The notes under the pieces were generated by a model. That model was not told where the DNA came from. It ran no database searches and saw only the letters and a program-made list of their open reading frames with translations. Source: Sulfuritalea sp. (GTDB taxonomy: Bacteria > Pseudomonadota > Gammaproteobacteria > Burkholderiales > Rhodocyclaceae). From it: a stretch of DNA of 51,764 bases. The stretch covers positions 1-51,764 of the forward strand of contig JAMPYF010000032.1 of NCBI GenBank assembly GCA_023700805.1, written 5' to 3'. Positions 28,599-37,403 of the stretch are shown one piece after another. The position numbers were made by a program, and so were the translations under genes. The number at the start of each line of letters is the position of its first letter. The stretch's first letter is position 1.

Positions 28599-29507
28599 AT
28601 GAACGAAATCGACCTCGTCCGCCTCAACTTCAATCCGCAATCCCTCTGGGCGCTCAACTTCATCATCGGCCTGGTGATGTTCGGCGTTGCGCTCGACCTC
28701 AAGGTGGCGGATTTCAAGGCGGTGCTGACCATGCCCAAGCCGGTGATCATCGGCTTGGTCGGGCAGTTCATTCTGCTGCCGGCATTCACCTTCCTGCTGG
28801 TGCTGGTGATCAGGCCGGCGCCCAGCATCGCGCTGGGCATGATGCTGGTGGCGGCCTGTCCGGGCGGCAACATTTCCAATTTCCTCACGCACTATGCCAA
28901 GGGCAACACCGCGCTGTCGATCACCATGACGGCGCTGTCCACCGCCGTGGCGATCGTCATGACGCCGCTCAACCTGTCGCTGTGGGGCGGGCTGTATCCG
29001 GAAACAGCGAAGATCCTCAAGGAGGTGGCGCTCGATCCGCTGGAAATGCTGCTGGCCGTGTTCCTGCTGCTCGGCCTGCCCATGGCGGCGGGCATGTGGA
29101 CCGGCTACAAGTTTCCGCGCTTCGTCGAGCGCGCGCACAAGCCTGTGAAAATCTTCTCCCTGGCGGTGTTCGGCATCTTCGTGCTCGGCGCACTGGCGGC
29201 CAACTGGCGCTACTTCCTCGATTACGTCGGCTTCGTCGTCTTCGCCGTGTTCCTGCACAACGGCCTGGCGCTGACCACCGGCTACTTCGCCGCAAAGTTC
29301 AGCGGCCTGCCCGAGCGCGACCGGCGCGCGGTATCGATCGAAGTCGGCATCCAGAACTCGGCGCTGGGGCTGATCCTGATTTTCAATTTCTTCGACGGCC
29401 TCGGCGGCATGGCCATCGTCACGGCCTGGTGGGGCATCTGGCACATCATCTCGGGGCTGACGGTGTCCACCCTCTGGAGCAGGCGCGATCCGCACGCGCA
29501 GACATGA
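28599..29507 (+). CDS. Bile acid:sodium symporter (BASS) family transporter
   Basis: 302 residues, about nine to ten membrane helices. BASS signatures: FIIGLVMFGVALDLKVADFKAVL, MMLVAACPGGNISNFLTHYAKGNTALSITMTALST, and VEVGIQNSALGLILIF-like EVGIQNSALGLIL. These carry organic anions with sodium across the inner membrane. It starts 15 nt after the ThDP gene and overlaps the next by 4 nt, so it probably imports the acid handled by this pathway. Confidence 0.93.
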   Translation: MNEIDLVRLNFNPQSLWALNFIIGLVMFGVALDLKVADFKAVLTMPKPVIIGLVGQFILLPAFTFLLVLVIRPAPSIALGMMLVAACPGGNISNFLTHYAKGNTALSITMTALSTAVAIVMTPLNLSLWGGLYPETAKILKEVALDPLEMLLAVFLLLGLPMAAGMWTGYKFPRFVERAHKPVKIFSLAVFGIFVLGALAANWRYFLDYVGFVVFAVFLHNGLALTTGYFAAKFSGLPERDRRAVSIEVGIQNSALGLILIFNFFDGLGGMAIVTAWWGIWHIISGLTVSTLWSRRDPHAQT

Positions 29508-30454
29508 GCGTCGTTCTCGTTACCGGCAGCTCGGGCTATCTCGGCAGCCAGGTCGTGGCCGCGCTGGCAACACGCGGCGACATCGCCACCGTCGCGCTCG
29601 ACCTGCGCGAGCCGGCGCAGCGCCTGCCAGGGGTCACCTACGAAGTCGCCGACATCCGCGCCGTGGCGGTCGATGCCATAGTCGCCCGCCATCGGCCGCA
29701 GGTGGTGGTGCATCTGGCCTCCATCGTCACGCCGGGCAAGGACAGCAATCGCGAGTTCGAATACAGCGTGGACGTCGACGGCACCCGCAATCTGCTCGAA
29801 GCCTGTCTGAGCCACCACGTGAAGCGCCTCATCGTCTCGTCCTCCGGCGCCGCCTACGGTTACCACGCCGACAACCCCGAGTGGCTGACCGAAAGCGACC
29901 CGCTGCGGGGCAACCAGAGCTTCGCCTATTCCTGGCACAAGCGCTTGGTCGAGGAAATGCTGGCCGAGTACCGCGTCAGCCAGCCGCAACTGGAGCAGAT
30001 CGTCTTCCGCATCGGCACCATCCTCGGTGCCACGGTGCATAACCAGATCACCGACCTGTTCGAGAAGCCGCGCCTGATCGCGATCCGCGGCTCCGACAGC
30101 CCCTTCGTCTTCATCCACGACCGGGACGTGGTCGGCGCCATCGTGCAAGGCGTCGACTCAAAGGTGACCGGAATATTCAACGTCGCCGGCGACGGCAAGC
30201 TGAGCATCCACGAAATCGCCGCGCGGCTAGGCAAGAAATGCGTGGTATTCCCGCCCGGCCTGCTGCAGGCGGCGCTGTGGCTATTGAAGAAGCTGGGCCT
30301 GACCCAGTATGGGCCCGAGCAGATCGACTTCCTGCGCTACCGCCCGGTGCTCGACAACCGGCGGCTGAAGGAGGAGTTTGGCTACGTGCCCAAGCTGAGC
30401 TCGGCCGAAGTCTTCGAACTGTGGCGCAGCTCGCGCCGGCAGAAGGTGGCGTGA
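29504..30454 (+). CDS. Extended SDR: NAD-dependent epimerase/dehydratase family
   Basis: 316 residues. Rossmann motif VTGSSGYLGSQVV, HLASIV, active-site Ser-Tyr-Lys (SSSGAAYGY; AYSWHKRLVEE fits YxxxK), and RIGTILG. Extended SDRs include sugar epimerases and 3-beta-hydroxysteroid-type dehydrogenases; here the operon suggests an oxidoreductase acting on the ThDP enzyme's substrate or product. Overlaps both neighbours by 4 nt. Confidence 0.88.
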   Translation: MSVVLVTGSSGYLGSQVVAALATRGDIATVALDLREPAQRLPGVTYEVADIRAVAVDAIVARHRPQVVVHLASIVTPGKDSNREFEYSVDVDGTRNLLEACLSHHVKRLIVSSSGAAYGYHADNPEWLTESDPLRGNQSFAYSWHKRLVEEMLAEYRVSQPQLEQIVFRIGTILGATVHNQITDLFEKPRLIAIRGSDSPFVFIHDRDVVGAIVQGVDSKVTGIFNVAGDGKLSIHEIAARLGKKCVVFPPGLLQAALWLLKKLGLTQYGPEQIDFLRYRPVLDNRRLKEEFGYVPKLSSAEVFELWRSSRRQKVA

Positions 30455-31269
30455 CACGCCGCGAACTCAAGGGCCGGGCAGTCCTCATCACCGGCGCCGC
30501 CGGCGGTCTCGGCGCCGCGCTGTGCCGGCGCTATGCCGCTGCCGGCGCGCGCATCGCCGCGCTGGATCTCGACGCCGCCAGACTCGACACCCTGACAACG
30601 TCGCTGCGCGTCATCGGCGCCGAAGTGCTGGCCCTGCCCGGCGACATCACTGACCCGATTGCCTGCAAGGCAGCGGTAGCCGCGACAGTGGCGCAGTTCG
30701 GCGCGCTCGACGGCCTCATCAACAACGCCGGCATCAGCCATCGCAGCCTGCTCGCCGACACTGATCCCGACGTGATCCACCGCGTCATGGAAGTCAATTT
30801 CTTCGGTGCGGCCAACCTCACCCGGGCCGCGCTGGCGCAAATCGTGGCGCGGCAGGGCTTCATCGTCGCCATCTCAAGCGTCGCCGGCTTTTCGCCGCTC
30901 ACCGGGCGCACCGGCTATGCCGCCAGCAAGCACGCGCTGCACGGCTTCTTCGACAGCCTGCGCAGCGAAGTCGAAAGCAGCGGCGTCGGCGTCACCCTCG
31001 TCTGTCCCTCCTTCATCCGCACCGGCATAGGCGCCGCCGCAACCGACGGCAGCGGCGCGCCGGTGAGCAGCCCGCGCATCACCGTCGGCATCGAGTCCTC
31101 GCCCGAGGAAATCGCGCAGCGCATTTTCGATGCAGTGGCGGCAGGACACAAGCTGCTGCTGCCCGATGCCACTGCGCGCAAGGCCTGGTGGCTCAGCCGG
31201 CTGGCGCCGGGACTCTATGCCAGGATCATGAAGCGGCAAGTGGGCGGGGAGTTCTCGGGCTTGCTGTAA
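30451..31269 (+). CDS. Classical short-chain dehydrogenase/reductase
   Basis: 272 residues from a GTG overlapping the previous stop (GTGA). SDR motifs: LITGAAGGLGAALCRR, DGLINNAGIS, ISSVAGFSPLTGRTGYAASKHALHGF (Ser, Tyr, Lys). The C-terminal extension (KAWWLSRLAPGLYARIMKRQV) is hydrophobic/basic and may contact the membrane. NAD(P)-dependent alcohol or ketone interconversion in the same operon. Confidence 0.9.
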   Translation: MTRRELKGRAVLITGAAGGLGAALCRRYAAAGARIAALDLDAARLDTLTTSLRVIGAEVLALPGDITDPIACKAAVAATVAQFGALDGLINNAGISHRSLLADTDPDVIHRVMEVNFFGAANLTRAALAQIVARQGFIVAISSVAGFSPLTGRTGYAASKHALHGFFDSLRSEVESSGVGVTLVCPSFIRTGIGAAATDGSGAPVSSPRITVGIESSPEEIAQRIFDAVAAGHKLLLPDATARKAWWLSRLAPGLYARIMKRQVGGEFSGLL

Positions 31270-31293
31270 TCCAGCTCGCGTCAGATGGTTCAG

Positions 31294-31316
31294 GAGTCGG
31301 TGCCGGCGGCACGGCG
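31294..31316 (+). repeat. Dispersed 23-bp repeat, copy 7 (degenerate)
   Basis: Reads AGTCGGTGCCGG, CGG, CACGGCGG: about four changes from the consensus. It lies 25 nt after the SDR stop in the 117-nt convergent gap. Confidence 0.55.
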
Positions 31317-31386
31317 GCGGCACTGATCCCAACCCCGGTCCCAACCCCAGCCACGCCTTGCGCCGGACTGAACCGGCGCGCCCCGG

Positions 31387-32460
31387 TCAGTCGGGCCGGA
31401 AGTCGAACTTCGCCTTCGTCGGCTGGTTCTGGCCGGCCCTGTGGATCAGCGCCGTGATCCTGTACGGATACTTCTCGGGCATCCTGAAATAGTTGCCATA
31501 GCTTGTGGCGCGGTTGAAGGAGATCGGATTGAGCTTCTTGGTCTGCTCGCCCATCACCGGATCATCGACGCTCAGCTCTATCCGCGCATCCTTGATCTCG
31601 CTGCCCGTTTCGCGGTCGAGCAGGGAAATATTGACGTGGTAATAGCCCTTGCCGCTGGGTATGCCGCCGCCCATCGATCCCTGCCTGTCCTCGGCCAGGC
31701 GCTTGACCCGGATCGACTCGGCCGAGACGACGCCCAGATACACGTCCATGCCTTCGACGACCTTGTGGTTGCGGTCTTCGCCCGGGGCCCTGGCCACGGC
31801 AGGCGCGCTGTTCGGCACTATGCCCTTGTTGAACATGTAGAGCGCCGCCACGCGGATTTCGGAATCGGTCAGGTCGGCTAGGCCGCCGCGCGGCGGCATC
31901 GCCCCATGCCCCTTGATCGCGGAACGGACCAGGAACTCCGTGCCGTGCGAGAAGCGGGGCGCCCAGGCGGCCAGGTCGCCGATTTTCGGCGCGCCGTCGA
32001 CGCCGCTCTCGTGGCATTTGATGCACTGCCAGTTGACGATCTGTTCGCCGGAGCGCTCGCGAAACGCCGTCGCGACTGCCGCTGGTTCGGTCCAGTGGCC
32101 GCCGGACTGATTGACCATGTAGGTGATGGCGCGCTTGATGTCCATGTCCTTCAGGCCCGGATTGCCGCCGTGCGGCGGCATTTTCCGCAGGCCCAGCAGC
32201 GCGTGTTGACTGAGACTCGTCAAACCCTGCGCGGCCCTCGGTTTCCAGGCCTGCGCATCGCCGATTTTCGGCGCGCCGTGCAGGCCCGCGGCGTGACAAT
32301 TGGCGCAAACGGCATCCACCACCTGCTTGCCGCTCAAGCCCTTGTCCTCACCCATCGCCGCGGCGGGAATCAGCAGAATGGCGGCAAGGACGATCTTTGC
32401 CGACAACTTTTTCGAGAAATGCAAATGCGTGGATTTCTTGGTTTCGACTGGATTGTTCAT
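31387..32460 (-). CDS. Diheme cytochrome c with C-terminal beta domain
   Basis: 357 residues with a signal peptide (about residues 17-37, IVLAAILLIPAAAMG). Two cytochrome c5-like domains with CANCH and CIKCH haem sites and distal Met in KMPPHGGNP and AMPPRGGL. The last ~140 residues (VYLGVVSAESIRVKRL..., GYYHVNISLLDRETGSEIKDARIELSVDDPVMGEQTKKL) form a beta-rich domain that I do not recognise, resembling periplasmic metal- or FixH-like beta sandwiches. Periplasmic electron transfer. GGAAGGAGG before the ATG. The gene stands alone. Confidence 0.87.
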   Translation of the reverse strand: MNNPVETKKSTHLHFSKKLSAKIVLAAILLIPAAAMGEDKGLSGKQVVDAVCANCHAAGLHGAPKIGDAQAWKPRAAQGLTSLSQHALLGLRKMPPHGGNPGLKDMDIKRAITYMVNQSGGHWTEPAAVATAFRERSGEQIVNWQCIKCHESGVDGAPKIGDLAAWAPRFSHGTEFLVRSAIKGHGAMPPRGGLADLTDSEIRVAALYMFNKGIVPNSAPAVARAPGEDRNHKVVEGMDVYLGVVSAESIRVKRLAEDRQGSMGGGIPSGKGYYHVNISLLDRETGSEIKDARIELSVDDPVMGEQTKKLNPISFNRATSYGNYFRMPEKYPYRITALIHRAGQNQPTKAKFDFRPD

Positions 32461-32790
32461 CACAGGCCTCCTTCCTGAACAAGCGGGAACTACAGGAGGC
32501 ACGCCGCGACGCATTGCGCGTCATCAGCAAAACTTCACCACGGGCACCTGGTCCCGCCTGCAAAACCATACGGGGATATCCCCATATGCTTTTGATCATA
32601 GTACATGCCTGGGCAAGCCGAAATGCCGATCCACGGGCGCTGCGAACAGGATCAAATCCGCTGATGCGGATTCGTGTTCACCGGACTACTCTCCCCCCAG
32701 CCCCCTCGCCAAGCGAGGGGGTGACAATGGTTCGCCGCGGTGCGGCTCCGTGTGATGACTGGCGCCACTTCGGGCGGCCGTGCGTGGCGC
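32461..32790. other. Intergenic region with operator-like palindrome and hairpin
   Basis: 330 nt without a gene. It contains the near-perfect palindrome at 32567-32588, centred on GGGGATATCCCC, about 107 nt upstream of the cytochrome start, and the 9-bp hairpin CCCCCTCGC-CAA-GCGAGGGGG at 32701-32721 without a T tract. Confidence 0.6.
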
Positions 32791-35700
32791 TTACGCGCCT
32801 GCGGGCTCCAGGGCAAAGCGCTCGAAGCCATCGATGGGCAGCGGCCGGCTGAAGAAATAGCCCTGATAGGCATTGCAGCCGGAACTGGCGAGAAAGTCGC
32901 GCTGCGCCGCCGTTTCGACGCCTTCCGCAATCACCGACAGGCCGAGGCTCTGGGCCAGCGCCACGACGGTCCGTGCGATCGCGGCATCGTTCGGGTCGGT
33001 GAGCACGTCGCGCACGAACGACTGGTCGATCTTCAGCTGATCCAGCGGCAGGCGCTTCAGGTAGGACAGCGACGAGTAGCCGGTACCGAAGTCGTCGAGC
33101 GAGAAGCCCACGCCCGCGGCCTTCAGGGCGGCCATCTTGTCGATGATCTCCTCGACGTTGTGCACCAGCAGGCTCTCGGTCAGTTCCAGCTTCAGTCGCA
33201 ACGGATCGGCGCCGCTGTCCTTGAGCACAGCCAGCACCTGGCTGACGAAATCGGGCCGGTTGATCTGCTGCACGCTGACATTCACCGCGATCGTGAGCTG
33301 GGCCATCTCCGGCTGGATGGCCCATTTTGCCAATTGGCTGCAGGCCGTTTCGAGTACCCAGTGTCCCAGGGGCAGGATCAGTCCGGTTTCCTCGGCCAGC
33401 GGAATGAACTCGGCAGGCGAGACCAGGCCGCGTTCCGGATGCTGCCAGCGCACCAGGACTTCGGCACCCGTGACGCGGCCCTGGCCGCCGACCTGGGCCT
33501 GGTAGTGAAGCACGAACTGCCTGCCGTCGACGGCCCGGCGCAGGTCTTCCTCCAGCGCCGCGCGCTCCTTGACGACGGATTCCATGGCCGGGTCGAAGAA
33601 GCGGAAGGTGTTGCGCCCGCTTTCCTTGGCCTTGTACATGGCCAGGTCGGCCTGCTTCATCAAGTCGTCGATGCTGGGGTGCCGGGCCCCGAACAGGGTG
33701 ACGCCGATGCTGGCCGTGCTCTGGAAAGCGACATTGTTGAGTTGATACTTCTCGTTGAACGAGCTGAGGATCTTGTCCGCGACCGATTCGATGCCGGTGG
33801 CGGCTTCGCTCTCGCTGCCGCTCAGGTTGGCCAGCATCACCACGAACTCGTCGCCGCCGAGCCTTGCCACGGTGTCGCCGGCGCGCACGCACATGCTCAG
33901 ACGTTGCGCCACTTGCTTGAGCAGCAGGTCGCCCATGTCATGGCCGAGCGTGTCGTTGAGCTTCTTGAAATTGTCGAGGTCGATGAACAGCAGCGCACCG
34001 TGGTTGTTGTTGCGGGCGCAGGTGGACAAGGCCTGTTTCAGCCTGTCCAGCAGCAGCGTGCGGTTGGGCAGGCCCGTCAACTGGTCGAAGAAGGCCAGTT
34101 CCTCGATTTTCTCCTCCGCCTTCTTGCGTTCCGTGATGTCGTAGTGGGTGCCGATGTAATGCGTGACCGCGCCGTCGTCGCCCTTCACCGCCGAAATGGT
34201 CAGCCATTTCGGGTAGATTTCGCCGTTCTTGCGCCGGTCCCAGATTTCGCCCTGCCAGCCGCCGCTGCGGTCGATGGTTTCCCACATCTTGCGATAGAAC
34301 TCCGGGTCGTGACGGCCCGACTTGAGCAGCCGCGGCGTCTGGCCCACCAGTTCGTCGGGCGCGTAGCCCGTGCTTTCGGAAAACGCCCGATTGACCCTCA
34401 GGATCACACCATCGGCGTCGGTGACCACCATGCCTTCCTGCGATTCGAAGGCGGCAGCGGCGATGCGCAGGTCGGCCTCGGCCTGCTTGCGCTCGGTGAC
34501 GTCGCGGGTGACGGCCAGCTGCACCAGTTCGCCGTTGTCCAGCATCGGCACGGCATGGGTATCCAGCCAGCGGCGGCCTCCCTTGAGGCCCTGCACTTCG
34601 AAGGTCATCTGCACCGATTCGCCGGCGAGCACTCGCCGGTGCAGGTCTTCGAAGGCTGCGCGGTATTCGGGGGTGATGACCGAAAATATCGAACGTCCGA
34701 CCACCTGCTGCAGCGAGTCGGCCTCGATCATCGCCAGCCCGGCCGGATTCATCTGCTTCAATCGTCCGGCCGCGTCGACGATCTTGATGCATTCCGGCTC
34801 GGTTTCGATAATCGCCCGCAGGCGCAATTCGCTTTCCTTCAATGCCGTCTCGCGCTGCCCCAGGGTGACCAGCAGGTGATTGAAGCCCCCGATCAACTCA
34901 CCAATTTCGTCCTGGCGGACAATCGGCAGGGCTTGCGGCGGCTGGCCTGAGCGCGATTGGGTGGTCAGCGCCTGCGCCGCATCGAGCAGCGGCGAAAGTT
35001 CCCGGCGCAACATCCACCAAGTCAGGCCGCCCGCCAGCAGGGACAGGAACAGCGTGGCGACCAGCATGCGCCGCTGCAGTTCGTTGATCGAGGCAAAGGC
35101 TTCCTCCGTCGACAGGATCACGGAGGTGTACCAGCCGGCGATGGGCACTTGCTTGACCGAGACCAGCACTTCCAGTCCATGCGGATTGACGGCCACCGCC
35201 GAGCCCTCGTAGCCTTCCATGAAACGATCGATCCAGGGATTGACGCCGTGGGCCGGAAGCACTTCCATGACGCGGGATTTGTCGAAGGCGGCAACGATGG
35301 TCCGCGTCTTCGGCGTGATCAGGAATGCCCCGCCGGACTTGCCATAGCTGCTGTCGGTAATCTGACTCAGGAAATTGGGCAGGCCGAGATTGATCTCTCC
35401 CGCCAGAGCCCCGATTATTTCGCCTTGGGCCTTGCGTATGGGCACGGCCATGTGGAAAACCGGCAGTTGCGCCTGTGTGCCGATGACGGGTTGGCCGATG
35501 ACGGATTTGCCCTCGGTCAGGGTCTCGTGCAGGTAGGCGGGGTCGCGAAAATCGATGCCGATCCGCTGCGCCGAGACCGGCACTTCGGCAATCGCCATGC
35601 CGGCGGAATTGATCGCGAATACGCCGCCGTTGAACAGGATCTGAAAAAACGGCTGCTGTGCCAGGCGCGACTGCAGGGCGGCGGGATCGTCCATCATGGC

Positions 35701-35943
35701 CGGGCCGATGCCGGCGGCAACGCTCGTCAGCACTTGCAGCCTCAGTTCCAGCTCCTGGTCGATATCGGCCGCGATCAGCGAAACCGCCGCGAACTGCTGC
35801 TCGCTCAACTGATGCTCCAGGTCCTTGCGCAGCACCCGGCTGGAGTAGAACGCAAGCGACCAGATGCTGGCCAGGAAAATGGCCAGGGTGAATAGCGTCA
35901 CCCTCGTCTTCAGCGATCTCCAGTGCAAGCCGGCAAAATTCAA
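32791..35943 (-). CDS. Membrane Cache-HAMP-PAS-PAS-GGDEF-EAL protein
   Basis: 1050 residues. TM helix near 13-33 (VTLFTLAIFLASIWSLAFY), a periplasmic Cache-type sensor to about 310 (FINSAGMAIAEVPVSA-like, GKSGGAFLITPKTRTIVAAF, ILSTEEAFASI), second TM at 318-336 (LVATLFLSLLAGGLTWWML), HAMP, two PAS domains (about 390-640), GGDEF (RLGGDEFVVML) and EAL written EVL (GAEVLVRWQHPE, LELTES, LDDFGTGYSSLSYLKRLPLDQLKID, VIAEGVE). Both catalytic modules look intact. A cyclic-di-GMP enzyme responding to a periplasmic small molecule. Confidence 0.93.
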   Translation of the reverse strand: MNFAGLHWRSLKTRVTLFTLAIFLASIWSLAFYSSRVLRKDLEHQLSEQQFAAVSLIAADIDQELELRLQVLTSVAAGIGPAMMDDPAALQSRLAQQPFFQILFNGGVFAINSAGMAIAEVPVSAQRIGIDFRDPAYLHETLTEGKSVIGQPVIGTQAQLPVFHMAVPIRKAQGEIIGALAGEINLGLPNFLSQITDSSYGKSGGAFLITPKTRTIVAAFDKSRVMEVLPAHGVNPWIDRFMEGYEGSAVAVNPHGLEVLVSVKQVPIAGWYTSVILSTEEAFASINELQRRMLVATLFLSLLAGGLTWWMLRRELSPLLDAAQALTTQSRSGQPPQALPIVRQDEIGELIGGFNHLLVTLGQRETALKESELRLRAIIETEPECIKIVDAAGRLKQMNPAGLAMIEADSLQQVVGRSIFSVITPEYRAAFEDLHRRVLAGESVQMTFEVQGLKGGRRWLDTHAVPMLDNGELVQLAVTRDVTERKQAEADLRIAAAAFESQEGMVVTDADGVILRVNRAFSESTGYAPDELVGQTPRLLKSGRHDPEFYRKMWETIDRSGGWQGEIWDRRKNGEIYPKWLTISAVKGDDGAVTHYIGTHYDITERKKAEEKIEELAFFDQLTGLPNRTLLLDRLKQALSTCARNNNHGALLFIDLDNFKKLNDTLGHDMGDLLLKQVAQRLSMCVRAGDTVARLGGDEFVVMLANLSGSESEAATGIESVADKILSSFNEKYQLNNVAFQSTASIGVTLFGARHPSIDDLMKQADLAMYKAKESGRNTFRFFDPAMESVVKERAALEEDLRRAVDGRQFVLHYQAQVGGQGRVTGAEVLVRWQHPERGLVSPAEFIPLAEETGLILPLGHWVLETACSQLAKWAIQPEMAQLTIAVNVSVQQINRPDFVSQVLAVLKDSGADPLRLKLELTESLLVHNVEEIIDKMAALKAAGVGFSLDDFGTGYSSLSYLKRLPLDQLKIDQSFVRDVLTDPNDAAIARTVVALAQSLGLSVIAEGVETAAQRDFLASSGCNAYQGYFFSRPLPIDGFERFALEPAGA

Positions 35944-36061
35944 ACCCGATACCCCAATTCAAACGGTCAGGCGGTTCCGCCGCCTTGGGCGAAGTATCGC
36001 ATCTTGGCCGCGATGAAGCGCGTTACCCGGGGCTCGTCGCGCCGGGTCGGGCGGACTGCAG

Positions 36062-36150
36062 GGCGGACTTCAGTCCGCCATCCACCCTTGGCCGACTGAA
36101 GTCGGCCCTGCAAGGCCGTCCACCTGCCGGTAGGCTGAAGTCGGCCTTAT
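36062..36150. repeat. REP-like palindrome cluster
   Basis: GGCGGACT-TC-AGTCCGCC (36062-36079), GGCCGACT-GA-AGTCGGCC (36090-36107) and a partial third unit GGCTGAAGTCGGCC (about 36133-36146). Similar motifs built on the same CGACTTCAGTCG core. No T tract. They lie between two convergent-side 3'/5' ends and look like a REP family. Confidence 0.65.
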
Positions 36151-36659
36151 AGCGGTCGCATCACTTGCGCTGCGGATCGCTGGAGAATCTCGACCACCCA
36201 TTGCGTCACTGTGCCGGTGGCATGGGCGCATTGCTTGCCGCGGGCTTGGTCGAAGGCCTTGTAGTCCGCGGCGTCCCACATGTCATAGGTGCGGCCGGTG
36301 AATTGCTGCTGCAGCTCGCGGCAGGTGACGCCGCCGAACTCCCTGCGGAAGCGCTCGGTGAGGTCCCTGGCCTTATTGAAGTTGTTGATGCAGCGGCCGC
36401 GGTCGAGCTTGTCGCGGTCACGCCCGAATCTTGCGCTGAGCGCCATCAGGCCGCCGCTGAGGGCACCGCAGACGCCTTCGCCGAGCAGGCCGCCGCCGCC
36501 GGAAAGGCCGTGGCTGGCCTTGACCGTCTGGTCGTCGATGATGCCGACGGTTTCCTGGACCGTGGCCAGCACGCACTGCGGGCAGCAGCCGTAGTCGAGT
36601 TCGTACTTCAGGGCTTTGGCGTAGGCTTGCGCGCCGAGCGATTGCGTATCCTGGTTCAT
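36147..36659 (-). CDS. C_GCAxxG_C_C family protein
   Basis: 170 residues. Cys-rich pattern: DYGCCPQCVLATVQE, GLLGEGVCGALSGGLMALSARFG, GRCINNFNKARDL, GVTCRELQQQFTGRTYDMWDAADYKAFDQARGKQCAHATGTVTQWVVEIL. This is the C_GCAxxG_C_C (COG family of redox-active, possibly iron-binding) arrangement. Function in vivo is unknown. It is divergent from the methyltransferase at 36747. A decayed partner copy lies at 50263-50435. Confidence 0.88.
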   Translation of the reverse strand: MNQDTQSLGAQAYAKALKYELDYGCCPQCVLATVQETVGIIDDQTVKASHGLSGGGGLLGEGVCGALSGGLMALSARFGRDRDKLDRGRCINNFNKARDLTERFRREFGGVTCRELQQQFTGRTYDMWDAADYKAFDQARGKQCAHATGTVTQWVVEILQRSAAQVMRPL

Positions 36660-36674
36660 GGCCGTCTCCAGTGC

Positions 36675-36690
36675 ATTAGTTTTATCTAAT
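36675..36690. promoter_or_regulatory. Inverted repeat in divergent promoter
   Basis: ATTAG-TTTTAT-CTAAT, in the 87-nt region between the divergent C_GCAxxG_C_C gene and the methyltransferase gene. Its position suits a regulator controlling both. Confidence 0.45.
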
Positions 36691-36746
36691 ATACTCTTGC
36701 TGTGCCTGTCTTTCCAGCGCCGGCAACAGCAAACAGGAGTGCATCG

Positions 36747-37373
36747 ATGAACCAGGAAATACGCTGGAACACGCGTTACCAGAACGCCGGGGACGATTAT
36801 CTGTTCGGTACCGAGCCCAACCGCTTTCTGGCGCATCGGGCCGCGCTGCTGCGCAACGGCCGCACGGCGGTGTCGGTCGCCGACGGCGAGGGGCGCAACT
36901 CGGTCTGGCTGGCCGAACAGGGCCTGGACGTGACCGCCGTGGAAATTTCAGCGGTCGCCGTGGAGAAGGCCCGGCGCCTCGCCGCCGGGCGCAATCAGGC
37001 GATCCGCTTTCTGGTGGCCGACATGCTGGCCCCGGACTGGCCGCCACCAGACCTGCGCGAGGCTTTCGACTGGGTCATAGGCATTTTCATCCAGTTCGTC
37101 GGCGCCGCCGAGCGGACGCGGCAAATCGCAGCCATGAAGCAGTTGGCGCGGCCGGGCGGACGCATCCTGCTGCACGGCTATACGCCGCAGCAACTGGTTT
37201 ATGCGACCGGCGGGCCGTCCACGCTGGAGAATCTCTACACCCGGGAAATCCTGCTCGACGCCTTTGCCGACTGGGAAATCGAGGAACTGGTCGACTATGA
37301 GGACGACATCGCCGAGGGGATGGGACACAAGGGGCGCTCGGCCCTGATCGGCCTCGTTGCACGCAAGCCATGA
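36747..37373 (+). CDS. Class I SAM-dependent methyltransferase (TehB-like)
   Basis: 208 residues. NQEIRWNTRYQ..DYLFGTEPNRFL, SAM motif VSVADGEGRNSVWLAEQGLDVTAVEIS, and FDWVIGIFIQF. TehB-like family; substrate unknown. AGGAG lies 7 nt before the ATG. A 5'-deleted relic of a second copy is at 50436-50566. Confidence 0.87.
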   Translation: MNQEIRWNTRYQNAGDDYLFGTEPNRFLAHRAALLRNGRTAVSVADGEGRNSVWLAEQGLDVTAVEISAVAVEKARRLAAGRNQAIRFLVADMLAPDWPPPDLREAFDWVIGIFIQFVGAAERTRQIAAMKQLARPGGRILLHGYTPQQLVYATGGPSTLENLYTREILLDAFADWEIEELVDYEDDIAEGMGHKGRSALIGLVARKP

Positions 37374-37403
37374 TCAACCTGCCTGGCCTGGCGGGGGCGC
37401 GCC

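Noticed and set aside
26763..29495. A 910-codon minus-strand open frame
   Set aside because: Antisense shadow of the ThDP and BASS genes, a common effect of high GC.
32701..32721. Hairpin CCCCCTCGC/GCGAGGGGG as terminator
   Set aside because: No T tract follows on either side.
37142..37164. AGTTGGCGC inside the methyltransferase gene
   Set aside because: Only the first nine bases match; the rest encodes LARPGG, a family-conserved motif.
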